A program made the position numbers and the translations under genes. From Paracoccus aestuarii (GTDB taxonomy: Bacteria > Pseudomonadota > Alphaproteobacteria > Rhodobacterales > Rhodobacteraceae): DNA of 64,000 nucleotides. Location of the stretch: positions 186,001 to 250,000 of the forward strand of contig NZ_CP067169.1 of the NCBI RefSeq assembly GCF_028553885.1, written 5' to 3'. This document shows, piece after piece, positions 9,876 to 19,012 of this stretch; within the stretch, counting starts at the first letter, position 1, and each line of letters begins with the position of its first letter. The notes below the pieces were generated by a model, which was not told the origin of the DNA, did no database searches, and worked only from the letters and a program-made list of their open reading frames with translations.

Positions 9876-10712
9876 TCAGCCCTTGGGGGCGGGCCAGGCC
9901 TCGATGATGGCGATGGCCTCGTCCGCGGTCTCGACATAGCGGATCAGGTCCAGATCCGAGGGGCTGATCGTGCCCGCATCGGCCAAGGCCTGCCAGTTGA
10001 TGATCCCGTCCCAGAATTCCGCCCCGAACAGCAGCACCGGCACCCGCGCCATGCGGCCGGTCTGGATCAGGGTCAGCGCCTCGAACAGCTCGTCCAGCGT
10101 GCCGAAGCCGCCGGGAAAGACCGTGATCGCGCGGGCGCGCATCAGGAAATGCATCTTCCTGATCGCGAAATAATGGAAGTTGAAGCACAGTTCCGGCGAG
10201 ACATAGGGGTTCGGCGCCTGTTCATGCGGCAGCACGATGCCCAGGCCGATGGACCGGCCGCCGGCCTCCTGCGCGCCCAGATTGCCCGCCTCCATGACGC
10301 CGGGGCCGCCGCCGGTGCAGATGACCATCTCGGTCCCGCCCTGGGCCAGGCTGCGTTCGGTCATCTTGCGGCCGAAATTGCGCGCCTCGGTGTAATAGCG
10401 CGACATCGAGGCCAGGGCCGGGCGGCGCGGATCGCGCTGATTGCCGTCGGGGGCGGGGATGCGCGCGCCGCCGAACATCACCACGGTCGATTCGATCCCG
10501 GCCTCGTCCATGATCATCTGCGGCTTCAGCAGCTCCAGCTGCAGGCGGACGGGGCGCAGCTCCTCGCGCAGCAGGAAATCGCGGTCGGTGAAGGCCAGCT
10601 TGTAGGCGGGGGCGCGGGTCTGGGGGGTGTCGGGGATGGTCTCGGCCCGGGCGGCGTCCTGGGTGCTATGGGGCAGCGGATGGGCGCGGTCCTCGTCTCT
10701 GGTCTGGGTCAT
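9876..10712 (-). CDS. LOG-family (TIGR00730) nucleotide phosphoribohydrolase-like protein
   Basis: A 278-residue protein with the signature pair of LOG proteins: [11 protein letters not shown] near residue 130 and [12 protein letters not shown] near residue 210. The family is often mislabelled lysine decarboxylase; characterised members release cytokinin bases or ribose 5-phosphate from nucleoside monophosphates. The first ~45 residues are a polar, low-similarity extension. The start MTQTRDEDR follows GAGGCACCG. The physiological substrate here is unknown. Divergent from dapD. Confidence 0.88.
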   Translation of the reverse strand: MTQTRDEDRAHPLPHSTQDAARAETIPDTPQTRAPAYKLAFTDRDFLLREELRPVRLQLELLKPQMIMDEAGIESTVVMFGGARIPAPDGNQRDPRRPALASMSRYYTEARNFGRKMTERSLAQGGTEMVICTGGGPGVMEAGNLGAQEAGGRSIGLGIVLPHEQAPNPYVSPELCFNFHYFAIRKMHFLMRARAITVFPGGFGTLDELFEALTLIQTGRMARVPVLLFGAEFWDGIINWQALADAGTISPSDLDLIRYVETADEAIAIIEAWPAPKG

Positions 10713-10817
10713 CGGTGCCTCGGTTGGGGGCTTGCGCGGATTGCGCCTGCGTTGACGGCTGCTTATAGCCCTGAGGCAACAGTTTCCACCCGGACGCGAC
10801 AGCAGCAAGAGGCCAAG

Positions 10818-11639
10818 ATGACCCAAGACCTGGAACAAGCCATCGAAACCGCATGGGACGGCCGCGACGGCATCGGCGCCACCACCCGGGGCGAGGTCCG
10901 CGACGCCGTCGAGGAGACGCTGCGCCAGCTGGATCAGGGCAGCCTGCGCGTCGCCGAACGGCGCGGTACGGATTGGCATGTGAACCAATGGGCCAAGAAG
11001 GCGGTCCTGCTGTCCTTCCGCCTGAACGACATGGAGGAGATGTCGGGCGGCCCGCAGGGCGCGAACTGGTGGGACAAGGTGCCGTCGAAATTCCTGGGCT
11101 GGACCGCCGATGACTGGCGGCAGGCGGGGTTCCGCGCGGTGCCGGGCGCGATCGTGCGCCGCTCGGCCTTCATCGGCAAGGGCGCGGTGCTGATGCCGTC
11201 CTTCGTGAACCTGGGCGCCCATGTGGGCGAGGGCACGATGGTCGATACCTGGGCCACCGTGGGCTCCTGCGCGCAGATCGGCCGCAACGTCCACCTGTCG
11301 GGCGGCGTGGGCATCGGCGGCGTGCTGGAACCGCTGCAGGCGGGGCCGACGATCATCGAGGATGACTGCTTCATCGGCGCGCGCTCCGAGGTGGTCGAGG
11401 GCTGCATCGTGCGCGAGGGCTCCGTGCTGGGCATGGGCGTCTATATCGGCCAGTCGACCAAGATCGTCGATCGCGAGACGGGCGAGGTCATGTATGGTGA
11501 GGTTCCGGCCGGATCGGTCGTCGTGGCGGGCACGATGCCGTCGAAGAACGGCGTGAACCTCTATTGCGCGGTGATCGTGAAGCGGGTGGACGCGAAGACG
11601 CGGTCCAAGACATCGATCAACGAGCTGTTGCGCGACTGA
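10818..11639 (+). CDS. dapD: Tetrahydrodipicolinate N-succinyltransferase DapD
   Basis: A 273-residue trimeric left-handed beta-helix enzyme of the succinylase branch of diaminopimelate/lysine synthesis. The hexapeptide-repeat region runs from about residue 110 ([15 protein letters not shown]) to 220, with [15 protein letters not shown] and [12 protein letters not shown] as family markers. AAGAGG precedes the start. The next gene starts within its stop codon (ATGA overlap), and a dapC-like aminotransferase of the same pathway lies at about 37 kb. Confidence 0.97.
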   Translation: MTQDLEQAIETAWDGRDGIGATTRGEVRDAVEETLRQLDQGSLRVAERRGTDWHVNQWAKKAVLLSFRLNDMEEMSGGPQGANWWDKVPSKFLGWTADDWRQAGFRAVPGAIVRRSAFIGKGAVLMPSFVNLGAHVGEGTMVDTWATVGSCAQIGRNVHLSGGVGIGGVLEPLQAGPTIIEDDCFIGARSEVVEGCIVREGSVLGMGVYIGQSTKIVDRETGEVMYGEVPAGSVVVAGTMPSKNGVNLYCAVIVKRVDAKTRSKTSINELLRD

Positions 11640-12094
11640 TGACCACGATCTTCGTCGATGCGGATGCCTGCCCCGTCAAGGCCGAGGCCGAGCGGGTCGC
11701 CATCCGCATGGGCGTTCCGATGGTGCTGGTCTGCAATGGCGGCCTGAGGATGCCCACGCATCCGCTGGTCCGGCTGCAGATCGTGCCCGAAGGCCCGGAT
11801 GTGGCCGATATCTGGATCGCGGATCATTGCGGGCCGGGCGATGTCGTGGTGACGGGCGACCTGCCGCTGGCGGATCGCTGCATCAAGGCGGGGGCGGCGG
11901 TGCTGACCCATGCGGGCGAGGTGCTGGATGCCCGCAATATCGGGCCCCGCCTGGCCACGCGCGACCTGATGGCGGATCTGCGCGCCGCCGATCCGTTCCG
12001 CCAGGGTGGCGGCGCGGCCTTCGGCAAGGCGGACCGGGCGCGGTTCCTGCAGGCGCTGGACCGGCTGGTGACGGCCGCGCGGCGCGCGGGCTGA
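11639..12094 (+). CDS. YaiI/YqxD-family (DUF188) protein
   Basis: A 151-residue PIN-like fold protein with [17 protein letters not shown] at the N-terminus, [11 protein letters not shown], and [15 protein letters not shown], all conserved in the YaiI family. The aspartates resemble a nuclease-like acidic cluster, but no activity is established. Its ATG overlaps the dapD stop as ATGA, so translational coupling is likely. Confidence 0.92.
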   Translation: MTTIFVDADACPVKAEAERVAIRMGVPMVLVCNGGLRMPTHPLVRLQIVPEGPDVADIWIADHCGPGDVVVTGDLPLADRCIKAGAAVLTHAGEVLDARNIGPRLATRDLMADLRAADPFRQGGGAAFGKADRARFLQALDRLVTAARRAG

Positions 12095-12161
12095 CAGGCG
12101 AACCCGCAGGGGGGCCGCGGCGTTCGGTCGCGGTCACCCGCCCCCAAGGAGAATGTCCGGC

Positions 12162-12740
12162 ATGTCCGACGCCATGATCATCACCGACCTGCTGGGCCGG
12201 GTCCGCCAGATCGCCGATGGCGACCGGGTCAGCGTGGCGGCGATCACCACCGCCTTGGGCCGCGATTCGCTGCCGCCGAACCTGATGATCCCGGCGCTGG
12301 CCGTGGTGTCGCCCCTGTCGGGGGTGCCACTGTTCTCCAGCATCTGCGGGCTGCTGATCGCGCTGATCTCGGCGCAGATGCTGATGGGGCGCGATCGGGT
12401 CTGGCTGCCGGGCTTCCTGATGCGGCGGCAGGTGTCGGGGGCGCCGCTGCGCAACGCGCTGGACTGGATGCGGCGGCCGGCGGCATTCCTGGACCGGGTG
12501 ACCGAGGTGCGGCTGACGCCCTTGGTGCGCCGCCCGATGCGATGGGTGACCGAGCTGATCTGCCTGTGCTGCGGGCTGGCCATGCCGTTTCTGGAGCTGG
12601 TGCCCTTCACCTCGTCGCTGATGGGGGTGGTGGTCAGCCTGCTGGCCTTCGGGATGCTGGCGCGGGACGGGGCCTTCGCGCTGCTGGGGATCATGGCGAT
12701 CGGCGGGCTTGTGACGTTGGTCCTGAAGGTCGTGACCTGA
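12162..12740 (+). CDS. exoD: ExoD-family exopolysaccharide synthesis membrane protein
   Basis: A 192-residue membrane protein with three or four hydrophobic segments in the C-terminal half and the ExoD pattern RVSVAAITTALGRDS, PLSGVPLFSSICGLLIALISAQM and LPFLEL-like text (MPFLELVPFTSS). ExoD mutants of Sinorhizobium have altered exopolysaccharide and alkali sensitivity; the mechanism is unknown. The ATG at 12162 is ten bases from AAGGAG, a better fit than the ATG at 12153. Confidence 0.88.
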   Translation: MSDAMIITDLLGRVRQIADGDRVSVAAITTALGRDSLPPNLMIPALAVVSPLSGVPLFSSICGLLIALISAQMLMGRDRVWLPGFLMRRQVSGAPLRNALDWMRRPAAFLDRVTEVRLTPLVRRPMRWVTELICLCCGLAMPFLELVPFTSSLMGVVVSLLAFGMLARDGAFALLGIMAIGGLVTLVLKVVT

Positions 12741-12763
12741 TCCCGGACCCGGGAGCGCGCGGC

Positions 12764-12780
12764 CGGGGCATCGAGCCCCG
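12764..12780. terminator. Small hairpin between convergent exoD and crotonase genes
   Basis: Stem CGGGGC / GCCCCG with loop ATCGA in an 85-bp gap that also contains several GGCGCC-type repeats. There is no clear T tract, so termination is only a suggestion. Confidence 0.3.
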
Positions 12781-12825
12781 CCCGCGCGCCGCCCCCGCGC
12801 CTGTCGGCGCCGGCGCGCGGGCGCC

Positions 12826-13626
12826 CTATTCCGTGGGCCGGATGCGGGCGGCGGCGCCGCTGGCAAAGGCCGCCAGCCGATCGCGCGCCGCGGCCTGGGT
12901 GTTGACCACGCCGGCCACCGCCGATTCCGCATAGGCCGCGTCCAGCGCGCTCATGTTCTGCATATGGCTGATGGCCGAGCAGATGGCGAAATTCGACAGC
13001 GGCGGGTTCTGCGCGGCCTGGCGCGCGATGGCCAGCGCCTTGGCGGCCGGGTCGTCGTCGAGATATTGGCACAGGCCCACCGACAGGGCCTCCGGCCCGC
13101 GATAGAGCCGGCCCGACAGCATCATGTCGATCATCCGCGCCTTGCCGATCAGGTCGGCCACCCGGATCGTGGCACCCCCGCCGGTGAAGAGGCCGCGCTG
13201 ACCCTCGGGCAGGCCGAAATAGGTGTCCGGCCCCGCCACGCGGATATGGGCGGCCGAGGCCAGTTCCAGCCCGCCGCCCACGACCGCGCCCTGCAGCACC
13301 GCGATGACCGGCACGCCGCCGTATTCCATGCGGTTGAAGGCGTCATGCCAGCGCAGGCAGACCTGCATGAATTCCGCCGCGCTGCGATCCTCGCGGTGAT
13401 GTTCGACCAGATCGAGCCCCGCGCAGAAATGATCGCCCGCCGCGTCCAGGATGGCCGCGCGCACGCCCGCCCGGGGCAGGGTGGTGAAGATGTCGATCAG
13501 CTCCTCGATGGTGGCCAGGTCCAGGGCGTTGCGCTTGGACGGGCGGTTCAGGGTGACGCGGGCGATGCCCTCGTCATCCACCGCCAGCAGGATGTTGGTC
13601 AGCCGCAGATCGGCGATGTCGCGCAT
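12826..13626 (-). CDS. Enoyl-CoA hydratase/isomerase family protein (crotonase fold)
   Basis: A 266-residue crotonase-superfamily protein. Markers are [16 protein letters not shown], the first oxyanion element [12 protein letters not shown], the second [20 protein letters not shown] and a glutamate in [15 protein letters not shown]. It probably acts on an acyl-CoA, but the exact reaction cannot be assigned. Last gene of the seven-gene minus-strand run that starts with the sensor kinase; 68 bp separate it from the AEC transporter gene. Confidence 0.88.
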   Translation of the reverse strand: MRDIADLRLTNILLAVDDEGIARVTLNRPSKRNALDLATIEELIDIFTTLPRAGVRAAILDAAGDHFCAGLDLVEHHREDRSAAEFMQVCLRWHDAFNRMEYGGVPVIAVLQGAVVGGGLELASAAHIRVAGPDTYFGLPEGQRGLFTGGGATIRVADLIGKARMIDMMLSGRLYRGPEALSVGLCQYLDDDPAAKALAIARQAAQNPPLSNFAICSAISHMQNMSALDAAYAESAVAGVVNTQAAARDRLAAFASGAAARIRPTE

Positions 13627-13694
13627 GTGGTCCTCTCCTCCCTCGATTGCCTCATGGGGATAGCGGCTGGCCGCGCAGGGGTCGAGAGGGGGCG

Positions 13695-14618
13695 TCAGGC
13701 GCCGATCAGCAGGATCAGCGCCGGGATGGTCACGATGCTGGCCGCAGTCGAGATCAGGATCGCGGTCGAGACCCGCTGCTGCGCCAGGCCGAAATGCTGG
13801 GCCAGGATATAGACGTTGCCCGCCACGGGCAGGCCCGCCGCCACGACCATCACCCCCGCCGCGACCGGATCGACGCCGAAGCCCCAGGCCGCCAGGCCCA
13901 CCGCCGCCGGGTGCAGGACCAGTTTCGCCCCCGACAGCCAGGCCGAGGGCGCCAGCCGCGCCAGCCGCCGCCCCGCCAGGCTGGCGCCGATGGCGAAGAG
14001 CGCCCCGGGCGTGGCCGCGGCCCCCAGCAGGGCCAGGAAATCGTCCACCGGACCGGGCAGGGGCAGGGACAGCCCGCCCCAGGCCAGGCCTGCGACCATC
14101 GCCAGGATCATCGGGTTGGCGGCCACCCCGCGCAGCACCGGCAGCACCGCCGCCAGCCGCAGCCCGCCATGGCGCGCGCCATGCACGATCAGCGTGATCA
14201 GCGTCGAAAAGACCAGCATGTCGATGGTCAGCACCATCAGCACCGGCCCGATCGCCGCCGGCCCCAGCAGCACGACCAGCATCGGCACGCCCAGAAAGCC
14301 GGTATTGCCGGTCATGGCGGAATGCGCCTCCATCGCGGCCTCGGGCAGGGTCAGGCCGCGGGCGCGGGCGATCCACAGGGCCACGGCCCAGACCGCCGCA
14401 GACCCCGCCAGATAGGCCGCGACGAAGCGCGGATCGAAGATCGCGCCCATGTCCAGCCCCGCCGCAAAGCGGAACAGCATCGCCGACAGCGCGAAATAGA
14501 ACACGAATCGGGTCAGCCAGGCCGCGCCCTCGGGCGGGAACAGCCGCGTCGCGGCGGCCCCCCAGCCCAGCCCGATCAGGGCGAAGAAGGGCAGGGTCTT
14601 CAGCAGGATCTCGGTCAT
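13695..14618 (-). CDS. AEC-family (auxin efflux carrier-like) permease
   Basis: A 307-residue membrane protein with about ten hydrophobic segments and the AEC marker [21 protein letters not shown] in the middle, plus [12 protein letters not shown]. Bacterial members carry malate, malonate or other organic acids; the substrate here is unknown. A hairpin GGCCCCC-CGA-GGGGGCC (14620-14636) fills the 19-bp gap to mbfA. Confidence 0.9.
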   Translation of the reverse strand: MTEILLKTLPFFALIGLGWGAAATRLFPPEGAAWLTRFVFYFALSAMLFRFAAGLDMGAIFDPRFVAAYLAGSAAVWAVALWIARARGLTLPEAAMEAHSAMTGNTGFLGVPMLVVLLGPAAIGPVLMVLTIDMLVFSTLITLIVHGARHGGLRLAAVLPVLRGVAANPMILAMVAGLAWGGLSLPLPGPVDDFLALLGAAATPGALFAIGASLAGRRLARLAPSAWLSGAKLVLHPAAVGLAAWGFGVDPVAAGVMVVAAGLPVAGNVYILAQHFGLAQQRVSTAILISTAASIVTIPALILLIGA

Positions 14619-14637
14619 GGGCCCCCCGAGGGGGCCG

Positions 14638-15618
14638 TCAGCCCGATCCGATCAGCACCCCCACGGCCAGCACCAGACCACCGCCCACCACGACTTGCAA
14701 GGTCGCCCGCCAGAAGGGCGTCTGCATCCAGCGGTTCTGGATCCAGGCGATGGCCCACAGCTCGATGAAGACGACGATGATCGCGATGGTCGTGGCGGTC
14801 CAGAAATCGGCGATCAGATAGGGCAGGGCATGGCCCAGCCCCCCCACCGTGGTCATCACCCCCGATGCGATGCCGCGCTTGATGGGCGATCCGCGCCCCG
14901 ACACGACCCCGTCATCGGATGCGGCCTCGGTGAAGCCCATGCTGATCCCCGCGCCCAGGCTGGCGGCCAAGCCCACGATGAAGGTGGTCCAGGGATCCTG
15001 GGTCGCGAAGGCCACCGCGAAGATCGGCGCCAAGGTGGACACGCTGCCATCCATCAGCCCGGCCAGCCCCGGCTGGACCCAGGTCAGGACGAAATCGCGA
15101 TGGGCGACGGCATCCTCCTCGGCGCGGGCATCCTCGGGCAGCAGTGTCTCGGACAGCTCATGGGCGCGGTTCTCGTGGCCGCGTTCGGCGGCGGCCAGAT
15201 CGCCCAGCAGCTTGCGCGTCGCGGCATGGCCGCTGGACTGGGCGGCGCGGGCATAGAAATCGGCCGCGTCGCGTTCCATGCCGGCGGCCTCGGCGCGGAT
15301 CGCCTCCAGCGACAGGTTCTCGATCATCCAGGCGGGGCGGCGGGTCAGATAGCCCGCCACATGTTCGCGCCGGATGACCGGGATCGCATCGCCCCACCGG
15401 GCGCGATAGGCATCCAGCAGCATTCGGCGGTGGCCGTCCTCCTCGGCGCTCATGGCGTCGAAGACGGCGGCGCTGGCGGGATAGTCCTTGCGCAGGAAGG
15501 CCGCCCAGTTGCGATAGATGCGGGCATCGTCCTCCTCCGAGGCGATGGCCAGGGCCAGGATCTCGCGTTCGGTCAGCTCGGACAGGCGCTTGCGGTTGGC
15601 CAGGAAGGGCATGGTCAT
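14638..15618 (-). CDS. mbfA: Membrane-bound ferritin MbfA (rubrerythrin-VIT1 fusion), iron exporter
   Basis: A 326-residue fusion: an N-terminal ferritin-like/rubrerythrin domain (residues about 10-160) with metal-ligand candidates in IASEEDDARIYR, SAEEDGHRR, AGMERDAADFY and AAERGHENRAHE, then a VIT1/CCC1-type membrane domain (about 180-326) starting VQPGLAGLMDGSVSTLAP. MbfA proteins of Bradyrhizobium and Agrobacterium export iron and protect against iron and peroxide stress under Irr control. Here it sits only 12 bp after the TusA-like gene, with no Irr-type box in that gap, so it should depend on an upstream promoter. Confidence 0.93.
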   Translation of the reverse strand: MTMPFLANRKRLSELTEREILALAIASEEDDARIYRNWAAFLRKDYPASAAVFDAMSAEEDGHRRMLLDAYRARWGDAIPVIRREHVAGYLTRRPAWMIENLSLEAIRAEAAGMERDAADFYARAAQSSGHAATRKLLGDLAAAERGHENRAHELSETLLPEDARAEEDAVAHRDFVLTWVQPGLAGLMDGSVSTLAPIFAVAFATQDPWTTFIVGLAASLGAGISMGFTEAASDDGVVSGRGSPIKRGIASGVMTTVGGLGHALPYLIADFWTATTIAIIVVFIELWAIAWIQNRWMQTPFWRATLQVVVGGGLVLAVGVLIGSG

Positions 15619-15630
15619 GATCGGTCGTGA

Positions 15631-15888
15631 CTATCCTGAAGGGGTGGGCCCGCCATTCCCGGGCCGGGGATCACCCCTGCGGACCGTGAACTCGAACGCG
15701 CCGTCACCCAGATCGCGCTGCGCCACCATGACATGACCGGCCCCTTGGCAGAAATGCGGCACATCGACCACCGCCATGGGATCGGTGGCGATCAGGCGCA
15801 CCTCGATGCCCGGTGCCGCATCCTCCAGCACCTTGCGCAGCCGCAGCACCGGCAGCGGGCATAACAGGCCGCGCGCGTCGATGCGCAT
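15631..15888 (-). CDS. TusA-family sulfur-carrier protein
   Basis: An 85-residue protein with the TusA signature DARGLLCPLPVLRLRKVL, the catalytic persulfide cysteine being C10 in LLCPLP. TusA-like proteins relay sulfane sulfur in tRNA thiolation, molybdenum-cofactor maturation or sulfur oxidation. The start codon overlaps the stop of the DUF2478 gene (TGATG). The partner is not known; the DUF2478 and two-component genes suggest a regulated rather than housekeeping role. Confidence 0.88.
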   Translation of the reverse strand: MRIDARGLLCPLPVLRLRKVLEDAAPGIEVRLIATDPMAVVDVPHFCQGAGHVMVAQRDLGDGAFEFTVRRGDPRPGNGGPTPSG

Positions 15889-16412
15889 CACTGCGCCCCC
15901 GCCCGGTCCAGGCACCAGTCGCAAAGGTCCTCCGGTTCGACCCGCTGCGCCAGATCGCCCGCGAAATCGGCGAAGGCCGCGGCCTGCTGGCGGGGGACAT
16001 AGGTGACGACGGGCTGGCCCTCGGCCACGGCGCGGCCGATCAGGTCGCGAAAGCCGCGGCCCATCGCCTCCTGCCGGCCGAATTTCGGGATGATGACCAA
16101 GGCGGCGCCGGGCAGGCGCGGGGCGGTCCGCGCCACCGCCTGTTCCAGCGCGCCCGTGTCCAGCCGGCAGCCCTGCGCCCCCGGCCCGAGCGATTGCGAG
16201 ATCCGCAGCGGCGGGCCGTCGCAGCCCAGGACCACCATCTCCATGTCGCAGGGGATGTCGGGGCCCAGATCCAGGTTGCGCTGAACCGCGCCCGCCAGCG
16301 CCAGGCCGCGCCGCGCCAGCGCGGGTTCCAGCCGGCGGGCCAGATCCTCCAGCAGGCGGTCGGCATGGCCGGGCGCGCAATCGTCGGTCGTGGTGAACCA
16401 AGCCAGCATCAT
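15888..16412 (-). CDS. DUF2478 domain protein
   Basis: A 174-residue cytoplasmic protein. Features consistent with DUF2478 are GAVQRNLD after an N-terminal strand, a SQSLGPGAQGCRLDTGAL segment, LVIIPKFGRQEAMGRGFRD and GQPVVTYVPRQQAAAFADFAGDLA. DUF2478 proteins often lie near molybdate transport or redox genes; no biochemical function is established. It overlaps the response regulator by four bases upstream and the TusA gene by one base downstream, so the three are probably translationally coupled. C-terminal CDWC is a possible metal or redox site. Confidence 0.75.
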   Translation of the reverse strand: MMLAWFTTTDDCAPGHADRLLEDLARRLEPALARRGLALAGAVQRNLDLGPDIPCDMEMVVLGCDGPPLRISQSLGPGAQGCRLDTGALEQAVARTAPRLPGAALVIIPKFGRQEAMGRGFRDLIGRAVAEGQPVVTYVPRQQAAAFADFAGDLAQRVEPEDLCDWCLDRAGAQ

Positions 16413-17062
16413 GCCCCCTGAACGCCGCTGTCCAGCGCAAATTTCATCAGCCCGTTGATCCCGTCGACGCCCAGCTTGCGTTTCAGCGCCGAGGATGTGT
16501 TGGCCGCCGTCTTGTAGCTAACGCCCAGCTGGTCGGCGATGGCCTGCAGCCCGTGGCCCTGCCCGATCAGCGCCAGGACCTGCCTTTCGCGATCCGACAG
16601 CGCCCCCAGGGGGTCGTCCGCCGCCCCCGCCCGCAGCGTGGCCAGCGCCATGGCCTGCTTGGGCGACAGGTAGAACTCGCCCGCCTCCAGCATGCGCACG
16701 GCGTCGCGGAAATCGGCGGGGGGCGCGTTCTTGGACAGAAAGCCCTGCGCGCCCAGCTGCAGCGCGCGGGCGGCGAAACCGGTCTGGTCGTTCATCGAAA
16801 AGACCAGGATGCGGGCCTCGGGGGCGGCCCCGCGCAGCGCCGCGATCGCGTCCAGCCCGCCCAGGCCCGGCAGGCTGATATCCAGCAGGATCAGGCCGGG
16901 GCCCGCATCCGCATCCGCATCCCTATTCGCGGCCAGCTGGTCCAGCGCCTCCTCGGCGGACATGGCCTGGCCCACGGGGTCATAGCCCAGGTCGCGCAGC
17001 AGGCGGCTGGCCCCCAGATGGGTGATCGGGTGGTCGTCGATGACCAAGGCGCGTTTCGTCAC
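16409..17062 (-). CDS. NarL/LuxR-family response regulator
   Basis: A 217-residue regulator: receiver domain (residues 1-125) with acidic DDH near residue 9 and phosphoacceptor Asp in LILLDISLPGLGG at about residue 61, then a LuxR-type helix-turn-helix (about 150-210, LSDRERQVLALIGQGHGLQAIADQLGVS, split here by a long helix). It pairs with the kinase encoded 45 bp upstream. The end overlaps the DUF2478 gene by 4 bp, which makes that operon a likely output or sensor branch. Confidence 0.94.
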   Translation of the reverse strand: MTKRALVIDDHPITHLGASRLLRDLGYDPVGQAMSAEEALDQLAANRDADADAGPGLILLDISLPGLGGLDAIAALRGAAPEARILVFSMNDQTGFAARALQLGAQGFLSKNAPPADFRDAVRMLEAGEFYLSPKQAMALATLRAGAADDPLGALSDRERQVLALIGQGHGLQAIADQLGVSYKTAANTSSALKRKLGVDGINGLMKFALDSGVQGA

Positions 17063-17107
17063 GTCGTCGTCCAGTTCCTGTCTTGGCCCGCAGGGGCGCC
17101 GCGGCGG

Positions 17108-18415
17108 TCATGGCAGCCGGGGCAGCGCCGCCTGCAGCGTGGTGCCGGAGGGCCCGGCATCGACCTGCAACCGCCCGCCCATCAGGGTGATGCGTTCGCG
17201 CATCCCGGTCAGGCCGGTCCCCTCGGGGCGGTCGGGGTCGATCCCCTTGCCGTCATCGGCCAGGATCATGCGCCAATGCGCCGGATCGGTCCAGAGCCGG
17301 ATCCGCACCAGATCCGCATCGGCATGGCGCAGGGCGTTGGTCGTGCCCTCCTGCAGGATGCGGAACAGGGTCAGGGCGGTGGCCTCGTCCGGTTCGGGCA
17401 GGCCCGAGGCGATCTCCAGCGCGAATCGGGGCCGGGCAAAGCGGCGTTGCAGGTCGTCGACGTAATCGCCCAGCACCACCGGCAAGGGCAGCTGGCCCAC
17501 CGCGACCGGGCGCAGGTCGTCCAGTAGGGCGCGGTTCACGCGGGCGATCTGTTCGGCGATGGCGGCGATCTGGTCGGCAGCCTGGGCGGTGGCCGCGTCG
17601 GGGGCCTGGGCGCGCAGGGCATCCGCCTCGACCCGCAGGCCGAAAAGGCAGGGCCCCATCTCGTCATGCAGGTCGCGGGCGATGGCCTTTCGTTCCGCAT
17701 CAGCCCGCGCGACGATCTGCTGCTGCAGGCGCAGGCGGTCGGCGCGGGCCTGTTCCAGGGCCTGGGCCAGCCGGTCGGCATGGGCGGCCAAGGGCGCCAG
17801 ATCGGGCTGGGGCAGGGGGCCGATGCGCGATTCCAGCTCGCCCCGGGTCATGCCGGACAAACGGTCCTCGATCAGGGCGACGGGGCGCAGGCCTTGGGAC
17901 AGGGCCAGCGCGATCAGCCCCGCCTGCGCCAAGGCCGCGGCCACCGCCAGCGCCATCAGGTCGCGCATGTCGCGCCAGGCCCGCGCGATGCCCGGCCCCG
18001 GATCGCCGGTGATCAGCACATAGCCGCGGGGCCGGCCGTCGATGATGACGGGCAGGCGGGTCTCGGACGGGGCGGGGGCGACCAGCGCGCCGAACCAGCC
18101 CGGCGCGCGGGCGCGCGGATCGCCCGGGCCCGGCGGCTGGCGCAGCGTGCCGTCCAGCACGTCCACCACGCCGATCCGGGCATGGCGCGGTTCGGTCAGC
18201 CGTTCGGGCAGCAGGGCCATGATCCGGTCGGCGGGCACCGCGCCCTGCATCGTGCCGATCGTGGCCAGCACCAGCGCGCGGGCCGTGTCGGCGCCCATCC
18301 GCGTCTCGGCCGCGATGTCGCGGCGCAGGCGGTCCAGGCTGCCCAAGGCCAGCGCCGCGACCAGCAGCATCTGGACCGCCAGGATCACCGTCAGGATGCG
18401 GCCGCGCAGCGTCAT
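17108..18415 (-). CDS. HisKA_3-type sensor histidine kinase
   Basis: A 435-residue membrane kinase: first membrane segment residues about 6-24, an extracytoplasmic domain (about 25-165) ending in VIIDGRPRGYVLITGDPGPGIARAW, second membrane segment about 170-195, a HAMP-like linker, the phosphoacceptor box RDLHDEMG, and an HATPase region with N box TTNALRHADAD and G box DDGKGIDP and GTGLTGMRERI. The periplasmic domain recalls the LapD/MoxY type, as in FlhS/MoxY sensors of Paracoccus one-carbon metabolism; that link is a resemblance only. The ATG at 18415 precedes the first membrane segment. Confidence 0.9.
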   Translation of the reverse strand: MTLRGRILTVILAVQMLLVAALALGSLDRLRRDIAAETRMGADTARALVLATIGTMQGAVPADRIMALLPERLTEPRHARIGVVDVLDGTLRQPPGPGDPRARAPGWFGALVAPAPSETRLPVIIDGRPRGYVLITGDPGPGIARAWRDMRDLMALAVAAALAQAGLIALALSQGLRPVALIEDRLSGMTRGELESRIGPLPQPDLAPLAAHADRLAQALEQARADRLRLQQQIVARADAERKAIARDLHDEMGPCLFGLRVEADALRAQAPDAATAQAADQIAAIAEQIARVNRALLDDLRPVAVGQLPLPVVLGDYVDDLQRRFARPRFALEIASGLPEPDEATALTLFRILQEGTTNALRHADADLVRIRLWTDPAHWRMILADDGKGIDPDRPEGTGLTGMRERITLMGGRLQVDAGPSGTTLQAALPRLP

Positions 18416-18493
18416 GGCGGGCAGGATCGCGCGAATGGCGCGCCGGGGCAATGGCCCCTTCCCAAGCCGCGCGCGCCCGATTATGCAGCGCGG

Positions 18494-18946
18494 ATGAGCA
18501 GCTATGACGACCTTGCCGCCCGCATCCGGGCCCTGACCGAGGGCGAGACCGACGAGGTCGCGCTGATGGCCACCCTGGCCTGCGAACTGCACCATTCCGA
18601 CGACCGCTTCGACTGGACCGGATTCTACCGGGTGACCGCGCCCGAGATGCTGAAGATCGGCCCCTATCAGGGCGGCCACGGCTGTCTGGTGATCCCGTTT
18701 TCGCGCGGGGTCTGCGGGGCGGCGGCGCGCCTGCGGCAGGTCCAGATCGTGCCCGATGTCGAGGCGTTTCCCGGCCATATCGCCTGTTCCAGCAGCACCC
18801 GGTCGGAAATCGTCCTGCCGGTCCTGGGGCGCGGGGGTCGGCTGATCGGGGTGCTGGACATCGACAGCGACCGGCCGGATGCCTTCGATCAGGCCGATGC
18901 GGATGCCTTGGCCGCGATCCTGGCGCAGGTCTTTGGCGACCTCTAG
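18494..18946 (+). CDS. msrC: Free methionine-(R)-sulfoxide reductase (GAF fold)
   Basis: A 150-residue GAF-domain protein. It keeps the three cysteines of the fRMsr/YebR family: GHGCLVIPF, RGVCGAAA and HIACSSSTRSEIV. The enzyme reduces free methionine-R-sulfoxide with thioredoxin. The gene is divergent from the sensor kinase gene with a 78-bp gap. A nearby MbfA iron exporter fits a loose oxidative-stress theme. Confidence 0.92.
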   Translation: MSSYDDLAARIRALTEGETDEVALMATLACELHHSDDRFDWTGFYRVTAPEMLKIGPYQGGHGCLVIPFSRGVCGAAARLRQVQIVPDVEAFPGHIACSSSTRSEIVLPVLGRGGRLIGVLDIDSDRPDAFDQADADALAAILAQVFGDL

Positions 18947-19012
18947 ACGCATGAGGGGGCTTGCGCCCGGCCGCGCGCGGATCAAACCTGCGCGAAACGG
19001 GGGATTTCGGGC

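Noticed and set aside
9876-10712. Lysine decarboxylase
   Set aside because: The PGGFGTLDE and GGGPGVMEA motifs belong to LOG phosphoribohydrolases; PLP-decarboxylase motifs are absent.
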